A stretch of DNA of 64,000 nucleotides from Iocasia fonsfrigidae. Lineage in GTDB: Bacteria; Bacillota; Halanaerobiia; Halanaerobiales; DTU029. Shown one piece after another: positions 36,460 to 45,543 of the stretch (positions are counted from its first letter, which is position 1; every line of letters starts with the position of its first letter). The position numbers and the translations under genes were made by a program. The notes under the pieces were generated by a model. It ran no database searches. It was not told the DNA's origin and saw only the letters and a program-made list of their open reading frames with translations. The stretch lies in contig NZ_CP046640.1 of assembly GCF_017751145.1 (NCBI RefSeq), positions 2,212,137 through 2,276,136 of the forward strand, in the 5' to 3' direction.

Positions 36460-37174
36460 AGTCCTCACCCACTTTATTTAACCCCCCAAAACGCCTTTCT
36501 CGCTGTTGAAATATTTTAATTGCTGATACCAGATCCTCTGCTGTAAAATCAGGCCAGTATTTATCAAAAAAACAAAGCTCAGTATAGGCAGACTGCCATA
36601 ATAAAAAATTACTCAATCTCCTCTCCCCACCTGTCCTGATTAACAACTCTACATCAGCAAGTCCAGGATTATAGAGATATCTATTAATATCCTGTTCAGT
36701 AAGGGATATATTTGTCTCATTATTAACAGCAAAATCATTAACTATTTTTTTTACCATATCAACTATTTCAGCACGACCCCCATAGTTAAAAGCAATATTT
36801 AACTGAATACCTTTATTACCCGCAGTCATCTCCTCAATCTTTTCAATTGTATTTGTTAAAGCCCTGGAAAGCCCATTTCTTCTCCCAATCACTTTCACCT
36901 TAACATTGTTTTTAAATAATTCATCAGCCTGTTTTAAAAGTGTTTTTTGAAACAAATTTAAAATAAAATCAACTTCGGTCCTGGGTCTGTTCCAGTTTTC
37001 AGTTGAAAAAGCATAGACAGTAAGTGCTCTAACACCGAGTTCGGCAGCCTTAGATATGATTTTTTTAAAGGCATTTACACCAGCAATATGACCCTGTTTC
37101 CTGGGCAGACCCCGTTCAACTGCCCACCTTCCATTTCCATCCATTATTATTGCAATATGTGATGGTATCTTCAT
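36449..37174 (-). CDS. uppS: Undecaprenyl diphosphate synthase
   Basis: Cis-prenyltransferase that builds the C55 lipid carrier for peptidoglycan. Seen: HIAIIMDGNGRWA with the catalytic Asp, RKQGHIAGVNAFK, YAFSTENWNRP, NIAFNYGGRAEIVD, and DVELLIRTGGERRLSNFLLWQSAY split over conserved blocks; RTSGEQR of other bacteria reads RTGGERR. 241 residues from the ATG at 37174, with AGGGTGA upstream. Confidence 0.96.
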   Translation of the reverse strand: MKIPSHIAIIMDGNGRWAVERGLPRKQGHIAGVNAFKKIISKAAELGVRALTVYAFSTENWNRPRTEVDFILNLFQKTLLKQADELFKNNVKVKVIGRRNGLSRALTNTIEKIEEMTAGNKGIQLNIAFNYGGRAEIVDMVKKIVNDFAVNNETNISLTEQDINRYLYNPGLADVELLIRTGGERRLSNFLLWQSAYTELCFFDKYWPDFTAEDLVSAIKIFQQRERRFGGLNKVGEDYVD

Positions 37175-37201
37175 ATATATCACCCTAAATTAAAATAATC
37201 A

Positions 37202-37219
37202 CCCCCTCATATGAGGGGG
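37202..37219 (-). terminator. Perfect palindrome between the small gene and uppS
   Basis: An 18-base perfect palindrome, CCCCCTCAT and its complement, 10 bases after the stop of the upstream small gene. On the minus strand it is followed by TGATTATTTT, a poor T-run. It could be a weak terminator, an attenuator or a protein-binding site. Confidence 0.45.
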
Positions 37220-37228
37220 ACAAAAATT

Positions 37229-37432
37229 TTATTTATATTTTTCATAACTCCAGATAAGGTCGATAACCCCTATTTTAACCATCCTTGCCGTAATAACCCT
37301 TTTATCTCCTAGTCCATATTTTCTATCGGTCGGGCCAGTATATATTAAATTAAAGTCAATATTATGTTCTTTTAGCAATTTAATTGCCTCTTTAACTCTT
37401 AGGGCTGAAAGATATGAAAGAGCAATACCCAT
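37229..37432 (-). CDS. Small protein of unknown function between frr and uppS
   Basis: 67 residues, not recognised. It is predicted soluble: no signal peptide or membrane segment. The N-terminal half is a Lys/Leu-rich helix (VKEAIKLLKEHNIDF), followed by a YTGPTDRKYGLGDKR turn and a C-terminal VKIGVIDLIWSYEKYK. Support for a real gene: ATG at 37432 has a full GGAGG nine bases upstream, inside the last codons of frr; it is tightly packed (4 bases from frr); and the codon use resembles its neighbours. Bacillus has no gene here. Confidence 0.65.
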   Translation of the reverse strand: MGIALSYLSALRVKEAIKLLKEHNIDFNLIYTGPTDRKYGLGDKRVITARMVKIGVIDLIWSYEKYK

Positions 37433-37436
37433 TAAA

Positions 37437-37994
37437 CTATACCTCCATAATATCTTCCTCTTTTTCCGTGAGTATACTATCTATTTTAGCTACATACTCA
37501 TCAGTAAGTTCCTGGATATTTTCCAATCCCCGGTGGTAATTATCTTCAGATATTTCACTATCATTTTCAAGTTCCCTTAATTTATCATTAGCCTCATGCC
37601 TTATATTTCTAATTGCCACCCGGCCCTTTTCTGCTTTATCACGGATAACCTTAACTAACTCTTTCCTTCTTTCCTCAGTAAGTTGAGGAATATTTATTCT
37701 AATAACACTACCATCATTATTAGGAGTCAAACCTAGATTTGCTTTCATGATAGCCTTTTCAACTTCACCAATAGCAGACTTATCCCAGGGTTCAATCACC
37801 AACAAGCGAGCCTCTGGAGCAACAACCTTGGCCATCTGCTGAATTGGTGTCTGAGCACCATAATAATCAACCATAATACTTTCTACCAGTGAAGGCCTGG
37901 CCCTCCCGGTCCTGACTGTATTAAAGTCATCCCTGGTAGCCTTGACTGCCTTTCTCATTTTCTCTTCCGCCTCTTTCATTACTTCCCTAATCAT
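37437..37994 (-). CDS. frr: Ribosome recycling factor
   Basis: Splits post-termination ribosomes with EF-G. Seen: TVRTGRARPSLVESIMVDYYG, and PQLTEERRKELVKVIRDKAEKGR in recognisable blocks, then RNIRHEANDKL. 185 residues, exactly the family length, from the ATG at 37994, which has GGGGG six bases upstream. The frame is open 41 codons further upstream, but that stretch is hydrophobic, lacks a site and is not part of the family. Confidence 0.96.
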   Translation of the reverse strand: MIREVMKEAEEKMRKAVKATRDDFNTVRTGRARPSLVESIMVDYYGAQTPIQQMAKVVAPEARLLVIEPWDKSAIGEVEKAIMKANLGLTPNNDGSVIRINIPQLTEERRKELVKVIRDKAEKGRVAIRNIRHEANDKLRELENDSEISEDNYHRGLENIQELTDEYVAKIDSILTEKEEDIMEV

Positions 37995-38146
37995 CTTCAT
38001 CCCCCTGTCCTTTAATAATTTAATGAAACACCTAAGAAAACACCCTAAAAAAATATATATAATTCCTATAAAACAAATATATTGTCGATCTTTAAAAAAA
38101 TTTAAAAACAGTTTCACAAGAACAGTAATTTAATTATACCATATTA

Positions 38147-38866
38147 TTAACGGACATATGTTCCTATTTTTTTGCCTAAAACAGCTTTTTCAATATTACC
38201 ACTCTCTTTGACAGCAAACACAATCAAAGGAATACTATTATCCATACAGAGAGATACAGCAGTTGAATCCATCACTCTTAAAGATTTTTTCAGAACATCA
38301 ATATACTTAAGTTCTTCATACATTACTGCCTCAGGATTACTAAGTGGATCAGAGTCATAAACACCATCCACATTCTTGGCCATTAAAATGGCATCAGCAG
38401 ATATCTCAGCAGCCCTGAGGGCCGCAGTTGTATCGGTAGAAAAGAAGGGATTACCAGTACCAGCAGCAAAAATAACAACCCTACCCTTTTCCAGGTGTCT
38501 AATTGCCCTCCTTCGTATATATGGTTCAGCAATCTGACGCATCTCTATAGCAGACTGTACCCTGGTTTCCAGACCAAGTTTCTCAATTGCATCCTGTAAA
38601 GCCATTGCATTAATAACAGTAGCCAACATCCCCATATAATCAGCAGTTCCGCGATCCATTCCCTTGGCACTTCCTGCAATTCCTCTAAAAATATTTCCAC
38701 CACCAACTACAATCGCCATCTCAACCTTTGTTCTCATTACCACGTCAAATATTTCGTTGGCAATAGTTTTTATTACAGCAGGGTCAATGCCATACCCACT
38801 ATCCCCTGCTAAAGCTTCTCCACTTATTTTCAATAAAACCCGAGAATATGCTGGTCTATCTCCCAT
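38147..38866 (-). CDS. pyrH: UMP kinase
   Basis: Phosphorylates UMP in pyrimidine synthesis; hexameric amino-acid-kinase fold. Seen: [50 protein letters not shown] in conserved blocks, and [19 protein letters not shown]. 239 residues. Of two adjacent ATGs (38869, 38866) the second is better spaced from GGAGG. Order rpsB-tsf-pyrH-frr-uppS-cdsA as in Bacillus. Confidence 0.96.
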   Translation of the reverse strand: MGDRPAYSRVLLKISGEALAGDSGYGIDPAVIKTIANEIFDVVMRTKVEMAIVVGGGNIFRGIAGSAKGMDRGTADYMGMLATVINAMALQDAIEKLGLETRVQSAIEMRQIAEPYIRRRAIRHLEKGRVVIFAAGTGNPFFSTDTTAALRAAEISADAILMAKNVDGVYDSDPLSNPEAVMYEELKYIDVLKKSLRVMDSTAVSLCMDNSIPLIVFAVKESGNIEKAVLGKKIGTYVR

Positions 38867-38932
38867 CATAACCCTCCATTATATATATTCGGGAAAAATT
38901 AAACAATCCCTTTTTTTAGAAAGAATACTCTT

Positions 38933-38963
38933 AAAAAGAGAACACAGAGTGTGCTCTCTTTTT
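38933..38963 (-). terminator. Terminator after tsf
   Basis: A near-perfect 14-bp stem with a 3-base loop whose arms begin and end in five A/T, so it can work on either strand. It begins 15 bases after the tsf stop and would partly separate rpsB-tsf from pyrH onwards. Confidence 0.8.
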
Positions 38964-38978
38964 AGTATTAAATAGTAT

Positions 38979-39878
38979 CTATTTATTTTTGTTCATCTCA
39001 CTCATAACCTCTGAAGCGAAATCTTCATCCTTCTTCTCTATTCCTTCACCCAGCTCAAAACGGGCAAATCTCTTAATACTGAAATTTTTATCAGCTAATA
39101 ATTCAGCAACAGTAATATCGGTATCTCGTATATATTCCTGTTCAAGGAGACATACCTGACTATAAAACTTGTCTATTTTACCAGCTACTATTTTATCAAT
39201 TATCTGCTCGGGTTTCCCTTCATTCAGCATCTGTTCTTTATAAATTTCTTTTTCTTTATTTAAAACATCATCACTTACCTGGTCCCGTTCAATGTAATCC
39301 GGACTACTTGCTGCTATATGCATAGCAACATTCTTGGCCAGTTCCTGATTCTCTTCATTTAGATCAGCATCAATATCAACTAAAACACCTATTTTACCAC
39401 CCATATGTATATAACCCTGTAGAAAACCATCAGTAGTATATTTTTCAAAACGTCGTAGATTAAGGTTTTCACCAATATTGGCAATTGCTTCCTTCATCAC
39501 AGTATTTATATCCTTACTCCCATCCTTATACCATGATTCATTAAGGAGTTCATCGATATCACTTGCCTCACTCTGCATAATATGTTGAGATATATCAGCC
39601 ACCAGGTCTTTAAAGTTATCGTTTTTAGCAACAAAATCAGTCTCACTATTTACCTCAACAATAAGACCATTCTTTTTATCGTCATCAATAACAACATCTA
39701 CCAGCCCTTCAGCAGCAATCCTGCCTGCTTTTTTAGCTGCTGCAGCAATACCCTTTTCACGTAAATATTCAACCGCTGCTTCCACATCATCATTATTTTC
39801 TTCAAGGGCCTTTTTACAATCAAGTACACCAGCACCTGTTCTTTCACGAAGTTCTTTAATATCCTTCATACTTGCCAT
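38979..39878 (-). CDS. tsf: Translation elongation factor Ts
   Basis: Guanine-nucleotide exchange factor for EF-Tu. Seen: IKELRERTGAGVLDCKKALEE with the TDF-like core, YLREKGIAAAAKKAGRIAAEG, VNSETDFVAKN, and the C-terminal domain with HIAASSPDYI. 299 residues, typical of Firmicutes. ATG with GGAGGT seven bases upstream. Second gene after rpsB, separated by 76 bases in which I see nothing. Confidence 0.97.
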   Translation of the reverse strand: MASMKDIKELRERTGAGVLDCKKALEENNDDVEAAVEYLREKGIAAAAKKAGRIAAEGLVDVVIDDDKKNGLIVEVNSETDFVAKNDNFKDLVADISQHIMQSEASDIDELLNESWYKDGSKDINTVMKEAIANIGENLNLRRFEKYTTDGFLQGYIHMGGKIGVLVDIDADLNEENQELAKNVAMHIAASSPDYIERDQVSDDVLNKEKEIYKEQMLNEGKPEQIIDKIVAGKIDKFYSQVCLLEQEYIRDTDITVAELLADKNFSIKRFARFELGEGIEKKDEDFASEVMSEMNKNK

Positions 39879-39954
39879 AATATTACCTCCCTTATCTCAT
39901 TCTTATAGAAAAAGACGCAGTAAGAAGGAAGACCCCCTTACAACGCCTTTATAA

Positions 39955-40710
39955 TTACTCTTCAATGGTTTCCAGGTCATTATCTTCTTCAATTGCTTCC
40001 TCTTTAACTTCCTCTTCTTTCATCTGTTCACCCTGTTTCCCGGTTAAAACAGCACTAGCAATAATATTTGTTATTAACTTTACTGCACGAATTGCATCAT
40101 CATTACCTGGAATAATATAATCAATCAGATCAGGGTCACAGTTTGTATCTACAATAGCTACAACAGGTATATTTAATTTGCGGGCTTCAGCAACTGCTAT
40201 AGCCTCTTTTCTTGGGTCAGTAACATATACGACATCAGGAAGCTTTTTCATATATCTAATACCACCAAGAAAACGTTCTAATTTGTCATGTTCTTTGTTT
40301 AACTGAACAACCTCTTTTTTCGGTAGTACTTCAAAAAGCCCCTCTTCTTCCATTGATTCAAGCTCATTCAAACGAGCAACCCGTTTTTTAATGGTCTTAA
40401 AATTGGTAAGCATTCCACCCAACCATCTTTGATTAACATAGGGCATGTCACAACGTTCAGCCTCTATTCTAACTGTTTCCTGAGCTTGTTTTTTGGTTCC
40501 TACAAAGAGAATTGTTTTTCCCTGGGCAGACATTTCTTTTACAAAGTCATGAGCTTTATTTAATAAACCCACTGTTTTTTGCAGGTCAATAATATAAATT
40601 CCATTTCTTTCAGTAAAGATATATTCCTTCATTTTAGGATTCCATCTTCTTGTTTGATGTCCAAAATGAACGCCAGATTCTAACAATTGTTTCATATTTA
40701 CCACAGACAT
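39955..40710 (-). CDS. rpsB: 30S ribosomal protein S2
   Basis: Seen: [80 protein letters not shown] and DTNCDPD, all canonical. 251 residues with an acidic C-terminal tail ([13 protein letters not shown]). The ATG at 40710 has GGAGG eight bases upstream; the in-frame GTG nine bases earlier is part of that site. Headed by its own promoter and a structured leader. Confidence 0.97.
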   Translation of the reverse strand: MSVVNMKQLLESGVHFGHQTRRWNPKMKEYIFTERNGIYIIDLQKTVGLLNKAHDFVKEMSAQGKTILFVGTKKQAQETVRIEAERCDMPYVNQRWLGGMLTNFKTIKKRVARLNELESMEEEGLFEVLPKKEVVQLNKEHDKLERFLGGIRYMKKLPDVVYVTDPRKEAIAVAEARKLNIPVVAIVDTNCDPDLIDYIIPGNDDAIRAVKLITNIIASAVLTGKQGEQMKEEEVKEEAIEEDNDLETIEE

Positions 40711-40828
40711 ACCATCCACCTCCTTTCCCGGTTAGCCTCCGCCTACTTCTCCCTTCCTTGTCACTGTATTAACAAAAATACAGCACCAGACAATTCAGTC
40801 CACAGGCGTGTGTATTTTGCACTAATAG
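40711..40828 (-). ncRNA. rpsB leader RNA, probable S2 autoregulatory element
   Basis: About 118 transcribed bases before rpsB, GC-richer than the surroundings. It has a clear hairpin CTGTATT/AATACAG (40764-40770 with 40777-40783) and a purine-rich segment before the ribosome binding site. Ribosomal protein S2 leaders are known in many bacteria; a specific match cannot be shown here. Confidence 0.5.
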
Positions 40829-40830
40829 GT

Positions 40831-40859
40831 AGTATACCACATAAAAAAAAATTTATCAA
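40831..40859 (-). promoter_or_regulatory. Sigma-A-type promoter of rpsB-tsf
   Basis: Minus strand TTGATA (40854-40859), 17-base T-rich spacer, TATACT (40831-40836): both boxes match five of six. It starts five bases after the cheD stop, cleanly separating the chemotaxis block from the translation block. Confidence 0.8.
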
Positions 40860-40863
40860 TTAT

Positions 40864-41337
40864 TTATAAAAACTTTTTACCTTTTTTATATGAACGTATT
40901 AAAACACTACCATCCTTAAGATAAAATTCCATTGTCCTTCCGTAATCTTCGCCAACATCTTTTCCTTTAATTCGAATATTAAATTCTGATAAAATACGAC
41001 AAACAGCCTCAATATTTTTCTGTCCAACCTGAATATTAAAGTCACCTGCACTGGCAAACATATGTGCACCACCGGCAATTTTAGCAACAATGTTATCACG
41101 GGAAGCACCCCTGGCTTCCATTTTTTTTAATAATAGAGGGATTCCTGTATCTGCAAATTTAGCAGGCCTTGTCCCTTTTCTATTCTCAGGGAGCATAATA
41201 TGTATTAAACCACCTATTTTATTTATCTTATCATAAAGAGCAATACCAATACAGGAACCCAGGCCTATAGTTATAAGGACTTCAGGCGAACTGGCCACAG
41301 AGTACTCAGCCATCCTCACCCTGATAGGAGAATTCAT
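40864..41337 (-). CDS. cheD: Chemoreceptor glutamine deamidase CheD
   Basis: Deamidates receptor glutamines and partners with CheC in adaptation. Seen: GLGSCIGIALYD with catalytic Cys29, GGLIHIMLP with His46, and FADTGIPLLLKKM with the third catalytic residue, then AKIAGGAHMF. 157 residues. Start at 41337 overlaps the cheC stop. Last gene of the cheY-cheA-cheW-cheW-cheC-cheD unit, immediately before the rpsB promoter. In Bacillus sigD follows here; it is absent. Confidence 0.93.
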   Translation of the reverse strand: MNSPIRVRMAEYSVASSPEVLITIGLGSCIGIALYDKINKIGGLIHIMLPENRKGTRPAKFADTGIPLLLKKMEARGASRDNIVAKIAGGAHMFASAGDFNIQVGQKNIEAVCRILSEFNIRIKGKDVGEDYGRTMEFYLKDGSVLIRSYKKGKKFL

Positions 41338-41957
41338 TTTGTATCAAACCCCAGTGCTTTCAATATTTTCTCCAGCGACCCCGAATCAGGTATATAAAAA
41401 AAGTATCCCTCTATTTCTTTCCCATTATTAATAAATTTCGTCTCTATTAATAAAGCATAATCACTTTCTTCAAAAAGACTTATCATTGAAGTAGTTAAAA
41501 TTGCCCCTGCCATATCATAAGAAAAGCCAGGTATTGATTGAATTAAATTTAAACCGGTCATCTGATTAATAGCATTCAGGTATGAACCAGACAATATATT
41601 GCCTATCTCTTTTAAAGCTGATATTTCAACCTCAGTAAAATCTTCAATCTCTGAACCGTTATTCATCATAATACTTAAAAGGTTTTTACTGCTTTCTTCT
41701 GACAGGATTAATAAAATACTCCCTGGCGCTTCTCCCATAACCTTTAAAAGAACACTAACAACCTTTTGTTCTATCTGGCCAGTTACCTCAGGCACTTCTG
41801 AAATAGGTGTAATATCTACCGATGGTACTGTCATATCAATCTCAGTATCTAAAACCTGTGCAAAAGCAGTAGCTGCATTCCCTGCACCTATATTACCTAT
41901 TTCTTTCAAAGCATCTTTTTGCATGCTGGTAATATTTTCTATTAAATCCCCTGACAT
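41334..41957 (-). CDS. cheC: CheY-phosphate phosphatase CheC
   Basis: Hydrolyses CheY-P and regulates CheD. Seen: two copies of the active-site pattern, LKEIGNIGAGNAATAFAQ near residue 17 and LKEIGNILSGSYLNAI near residue 110, which supply the conserved Glu and Asn residues. 207 residues, typical of the two-site CheC class rather than CheX. Overlaps cheD by four bases, so the partner proteins are translated together. Confidence 0.93.
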   Translation of the reverse strand: MSGDLIENITSMQKDALKEIGNIGAGNAATAFAQVLDTEIDMTVPSVDITPISEVPEVTGQIEQKVVSVLLKVMGEAPGSILLILSEESSKNLLSIMMNNGSEIEDFTEVEISALKEIGNILSGSYLNAINQMTGLNLIQSIPGFSYDMAGAILTTSMISLFEESDYALLIETKFINNGKEIEGYFFYIPDSGSLEKILKALGFDTK

Positions 41958-41968
41958 CTACTCTCCTC

Positions 41969-42469
41969 CTAATCTATATCAATCTTATCCAATTCTTCGA
42001 TTTCTTCTTCTGTCAGTATATTATTAAGATCAAGCAGAATTAATAGTCTATCATTAAGCTTACCTACCCCACTTAAATAATACTTATTAATACCTTTGAC
42101 TATATCTGGAGGGTCTGCAATATTGTCCTGAGCAAGTCTGATCATTTCACTAACATCATCAACCTGCATACCAATCAAATTATTATCAAGCTCAACAATA
42201 ATAATTTTTTCTTCCTGATTATCAAGAGACTCATTTAATGATAATTTCTTACTAAGGTTAATAATAGGTATAATATCACCCCTTAAATTAATCACCCCTC
42301 TTACAAAAGAAGGGGCATTAGGTATATGGGTCAATTCCCGGTGAGGAATAATTTCCTTCGCCTGTTTTACATCTACTCCAAACTCCTCATTAGCAATATT
42401 AAAAACAATAAACTGCTTCTCTTCTTTAGTAACTGTTTTAGTAACCTTTTTGTTAAAATTTGATAACAT
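41969..42469 (-). CDS. cheW: Chemotaxis coupling protein CheW (second copy)
   Basis: Links receptors to CheA. One CheW domain of two SH3-like barrels: FIVFNIANEEFGVDVKQAKEII, FVRGVINLRGDIIPIINLSKK and LLILLDLNNIL. 166 residues, with an acidic C-terminal end (EEEIEELDKIDID). It differs clearly from the CheW encoded 14 bases upstream, so it is not a recent duplication; the two may serve different receptor sets. Confidence 0.92.
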   Translation of the reverse strand: MLSNFNKKVTKTVTKEEKQFIVFNIANEEFGVDVKQAKEIIPHRELTHIPNAPSFVRGVINLRGDIIPIINLSKKLSLNESLDNQEEKIIIVELDNNLIGMQVDDVSEMIRLAQDNIADPPDIVKGINKYYLSGVGKLNDRLLILLDLNNILTEEEIEELDKIDID

Positions 42470-42483
42470 ATAATCCCCCCTCT

Positions 42484-42972
42484 CTAAACAGAAGCCCGGC
42501 TGTCATGCTGTAAACTATTTTCAAATAAAAGGCTCTCCAGGTCTACCAGAACCAACAAGCGTTCACCGCGTTTGACAACACCCTTAATAAATTCCTGTTT
42601 TATTCCACCTTCAACCTCAGGTGATGGTTCAAGCTCATCCAGATTATACCAGAAAACCTCATTAACAGCATCAACCACCAGCCCGATCAAAGAATCACGC
42701 ACCTCAACTGTAATAATCCTTTCTTTTTTAGAAGTACTGGAAATACTAAACCTATCCCTCAAATCAACAACAGGTACAATCTGACCCCTTAGATTAACAA
42801 CCCCACGGACATAATCGGGTGTATTAGGCACCTTTGTTATCTTGGGTAACTTAATAATCTCTTTTGCCTGTTTAATATCAACTGCATATTCCTCATCACC
42901 TAGCTGAAATATAACCAGTTGGTTTTGTGCAGCATCTTCTACAGCTTTTTCTTTCTCAGGAGCATTTTCCAT
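42484..42972 (-). CDS. cheW: Chemotaxis coupling protein CheW (first copy)
   Basis: 162 residues with a charged N-terminal lead of about 15, then one CheW domain: LVIFQLGDEEYAVDIKQAKEII, YVRGVVNLRGQIVPVVDLRDRF and LLVLVDLESLL. Directly downstream of cheA (15 bases). The usual assumption is that it couples receptors to CheA; the receptor genes are not in the window. Confidence 0.93.
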   Translation of the reverse strand: MENAPEKEKAVEDAAQNQLVIFQLGDEEYAVDIKQAKEIIKLPKITKVPNTPDYVRGVVNLRGQIVPVVDLRDRFSISSTSKKERIITVEVRDSLIGLVVDAVNEVFWYNLDELEPSPEVEGGIKQEFIKGVVKRGERLLVLVDLESLLFENSLQHDSRASV

Positions 42973-42987
42973 TTATTATTCCCTCCC

Positions 42988-44991
42988 CTATGCTATATTC
43001 CGTACATCCAGAATCAGAGCCACATCACCATCACCAACAATTGTTGCACCACTAATATTTTTTATATTTATCAGGTAATTACCCAGTGACTTTATAACAA
43101 TTTCCTGCTGATTGAGTAATTCATCTACAATTAAACCAATCTGTTTTTCGCCAGAATTAATAATAACTGCTGGAATCTCTTCTTTATTAATATACTGACC
43201 ATATTCTACATTCAGATTCAACTGACGTGAACCCTCTACAAGAGGTATAGTAGTATCTCTTAATATAATTACATCCTGTCCCCTGACCTGCTGTATCTCA
43301 TCAGGTTTTATCATTATTGTCTCACTTATAGTTCCTAATGGAATAGCAAATATTTCATCATCTATCTTTACCATCAGAGCCTGAGTTATCGCCAGAGTAA
43401 GAGGGAGTGAAATAGTAAATCTAGTGCCAACATCCTTCTCAGATTCTATATACACCTGTCCATCAAGTGATTCCACAACCCGTTTTACTACATCCATTCC
43501 TACTCCTCGACCAGAGACATCTGTAACCTTTTCTGAAGTACTAAATCCAGGATGAAAAACAAGCTGCAATTTGTCCTTTTCATCCATATCTTCAATATCT
43601 TCAACAGTTATTATCCCCTTTTCCAGGGCCTTTTCAGTTAACATATCTACATCAATGCCCTTACCATCATCCTCAACTTCAATTATTATTTCACTACCCT
43701 TTTGATAGGCATTTAAAAGGATTACACCTTCAAAGGCTTTGCCTTTTGCTTTTCTTACCTCAGGTGTTTCAACACCATGGTCTGCTGAATTTCGTATTAT
43801 ATGCATTAATGGGTCAGCTAGTTCATCAATAATAGAGCGGTCTAGTTCTGTATCAGCACCTTCGATCATTAAATTAATTTCCTTATTAAGTTCTTTTGAT
43901 AAGTCTCTTACCATCCTTGGGAATCTATTAAAAATACCTCCAATAGGTACCATCCTGATCTGCATAACAATATGATGAAGGTCCATTGTAACCCGGTCTA
44001 ACTGTTGAATTATATCTTGATAAATATCAGTTTTAATATTTAGACCCTCTAAACGGGTTTTATTGATCAGTAATTCCCCTACCATATTCATTAAATTATC
44101 GAGTTTATTTATATCTACCCTAACAGTTGGTGAAACCTGCATATTAGAAAGACTAGTTTTCTTCTTTTTTTCATTTTTACTGCTAGTTTTTTTCTTATTA
44201 CTTACGCTAGTTTCAACTTTTCTTGTACTTTTTAGATCATTTAAGTCAATCTTAACCTCAGCAACATCTACTATGTTTTTAAATTCTTTAATTATTGATT
44301 CACTATCAAGGGTTGATACTAAAATTATGTAAATTGAATCACCAAAATCCTCATCTTCAATCTCTTTTTGAGTCGGATTAGATTTGGCAAGATAACCAAT
44401 TTCTTGGGCTTTTTTCAAAACCATATAACCACGTACATTTTTCAATAAACAACTTTTATCAAGGATTACCTCAATATTATAAACGCAATCAGTATCTTTC
44501 ATTTTATTTGCAATATTTTTTTCCTCTTCCTCATTTAATTTTAAATAAGAAGAATAAGCTAAATCTCCATCTGATCGAAGATCACCTTTATCATCGATTA
44601 CATCATTTGAATGGTTAAGACAATTATCTAATTCCTGCAAATAAGCACTAACATCTGTATTTTCTTCACCAGCACTGCGTATATCTTCTACTAGAGATTT
44701 AATATAGTCCAGTCCTGCAAATAAAAGGTCAATAATATCTTCATTAATACTTAATTCTTTATTACGAACCTTAGCCAGTATATTTTCTATTTTATGGGTA
44801 AGGTCTGTCAAACGATCAAACCCCATAGTTGCAGACATTCCCTTAACTGAATGGGCAGCCCTGAAGACAGCATTAATAATCTCTTCATCATCCGGGCTTT
44901 CTTCTAATAATAAAACATTCTCGTTTAATAATTGAAGATATTCAGCAGATTCATCAAAAAACATCTGAAGATATTGGTTATTATTTTCCAT
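42988..44991 (-). CDS. cheA: Chemotaxis histidine kinase CheA
   Basis: 667 residues. P1 phosphotransfer domain with FRAAHSVKGMSATMG, whose His is the phosphorylation site near residue 47; P2 CheY-binding region (about 165-260); a Lys/Ser-rich linker; P3 dimerisation (about 285-345); P4 kinase with N-box HIIRNSADHGVE and G boxes DDGKGID and GRGVGMDVVK; P5 CheW-like domain at the C-terminus. All catalytic boxes are present. Lies between cheY and cheW. Phosphorylates CheY; no cheB is encoded nearby. Confidence 0.96.
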   Translation of the reverse strand: MENNNQYLQMFFDESAEYLQLLNENVLLLEESPDDEEIINAVFRAAHSVKGMSATMGFDRLTDLTHKIENILAKVRNKELSINEDIIDLLFAGLDYIKSLVEDIRSAGEENTDVSAYLQELDNCLNHSNDVIDDKGDLRSDGDLAYSSYLKLNEEEEKNIANKMKDTDCVYNIEVILDKSCLLKNVRGYMVLKKAQEIGYLAKSNPTQKEIEDEDFGDSIYIILVSTLDSESIIKEFKNIVDVAEVKIDLNDLKSTRKVETSVSNKKKTSSKNEKKKKTSLSNMQVSPTVRVDINKLDNLMNMVGELLINKTRLEGLNIKTDIYQDIIQQLDRVTMDLHHIVMQIRMVPIGGIFNRFPRMVRDLSKELNKEINLMIEGADTELDRSIIDELADPLMHIIRNSADHGVETPEVRKAKGKAFEGVILLNAYQKGSEIIIEVEDDGKGIDVDMLTEKALEKGIITVEDIEDMDEKDKLQLVFHPGFSTSEKVTDVSGRGVGMDVVKRVVESLDGQVYIESEKDVGTRFTISLPLTLAITQALMVKIDDEIFAIPLGTISETIMIKPDEIQQVRGQDVIILRDTTIPLVEGSRQLNLNVEYGQYINKEEIPAVIINSGEKQIGLIVDELLNQQEIVIKSLGNYLINIKNISGATIVGDGDVALILDVRNIA

Positions 44992-45007
44992 CTAATAACT
45001 GACCCCC

Positions 45008-45376
45008 TTATAATTCATTAAATATTTTTCGTATAGCCGATAAAACCCTGTCTGGTTTAAAAGGCTTAACAACAAAGTCTTTAGCCCCGGCCTGAATAGC
45101 ATCTATCACCATTGCCTGCTGCCCCATAGCACTACACATAATCACCCTGGCATCTTTATCTATTTTTAAAATTTCTTTAACAGCTTCAATACCATCCATA
45201 TCAGGCATGGTAATATCCATAGTAACTAAATCTGGCTCTAATTCCTTATATAATTCAATAGCCTCTTTACCATTTTCAGCTTCCCCAGCAATTTCAAACC
45301 CATCTTCAACTAATATATTTTTAATCATCATCCTCATAAATGCTGCATCATCTACTATAAGGACTTTCTTGTCCAT
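45008..45376 (-). CDS. cheY: Chemotaxis response regulator CheY
   Basis: 122-residue single receiver domain. Seen: LIVDDAAFMRMMIKNIL with the acidic pair, DLVTMDITMPDMDGIE with the phosphorylated Asp near 54, MCSAMGQQ with the conserved Ser/Thr position, and KDFVVKPF with the invariant Lys. First gene of the chemotaxis unit. The 167 bases upstream hold the codY terminator and an AT-rich region with no convincing sigma-A or SigD promoter. Confidence 0.94.
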   Translation of the reverse strand: MDKKVLIVDDAAFMRMMIKNILVEDGFEIAGEAENGKEAIELYKELEPDLVTMDITMPDMDGIEAVKEILKIDKDARVIMCSAMGQQAMVIDAIQAGAKDFVVKPFKPDRVLSAIRKIFNEL

Positions 45377-45504
45377 CTAATATTAATACCTCCTCTACTT
45401 ATTCATATCTTAATTTTGTTTAATCTTGAGTGTGAGTATTTATACCTATTTTTATGGTATTTATAATATATATTCGACAATTAATTAATAGTTCCTGCAA
45501 ATAT

Positions 45505-45538
45505 TAAAAAAAAGCCCTCATATTTCAGTGAGGGCTTT
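45505..45538 (-). terminator. Terminator after codY
   Basis: AAAGCCCTCA and TGAGGGCTTT form a perfect 10-bp stem with an 8-base loop, followed on the minus strand by a run of eight Ts. It starts five bases after the codY stop and separates codY from the chemotaxis genes. Confidence 0.93.
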
Positions 45539-45543
45539 GATAG

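Noticed and set aside
37995-38117. 41-residue hydrophobic N-terminal extension of ribosome recycling factor
   Set aside because: Not part of the family, no ribosome binding site, and a perfect start with GGGGG exists at 37994.
38878-38906. TTGTTT-N17-TATAAT promoter before pyrH
   Set aside because: The -10 box abuts the ribosome binding site, so transcription would start almost at the start codon and lose that site. Possibly a chance match; not listed.
45377-45500. SigD-type or sigma-A promoter for cheY
   Set aside because: A GTCGAATAT stretch resembles part of a SigD -10 and an ATACC/GGTAT dyad is present, but no combination of boxes and spacing was convincing.
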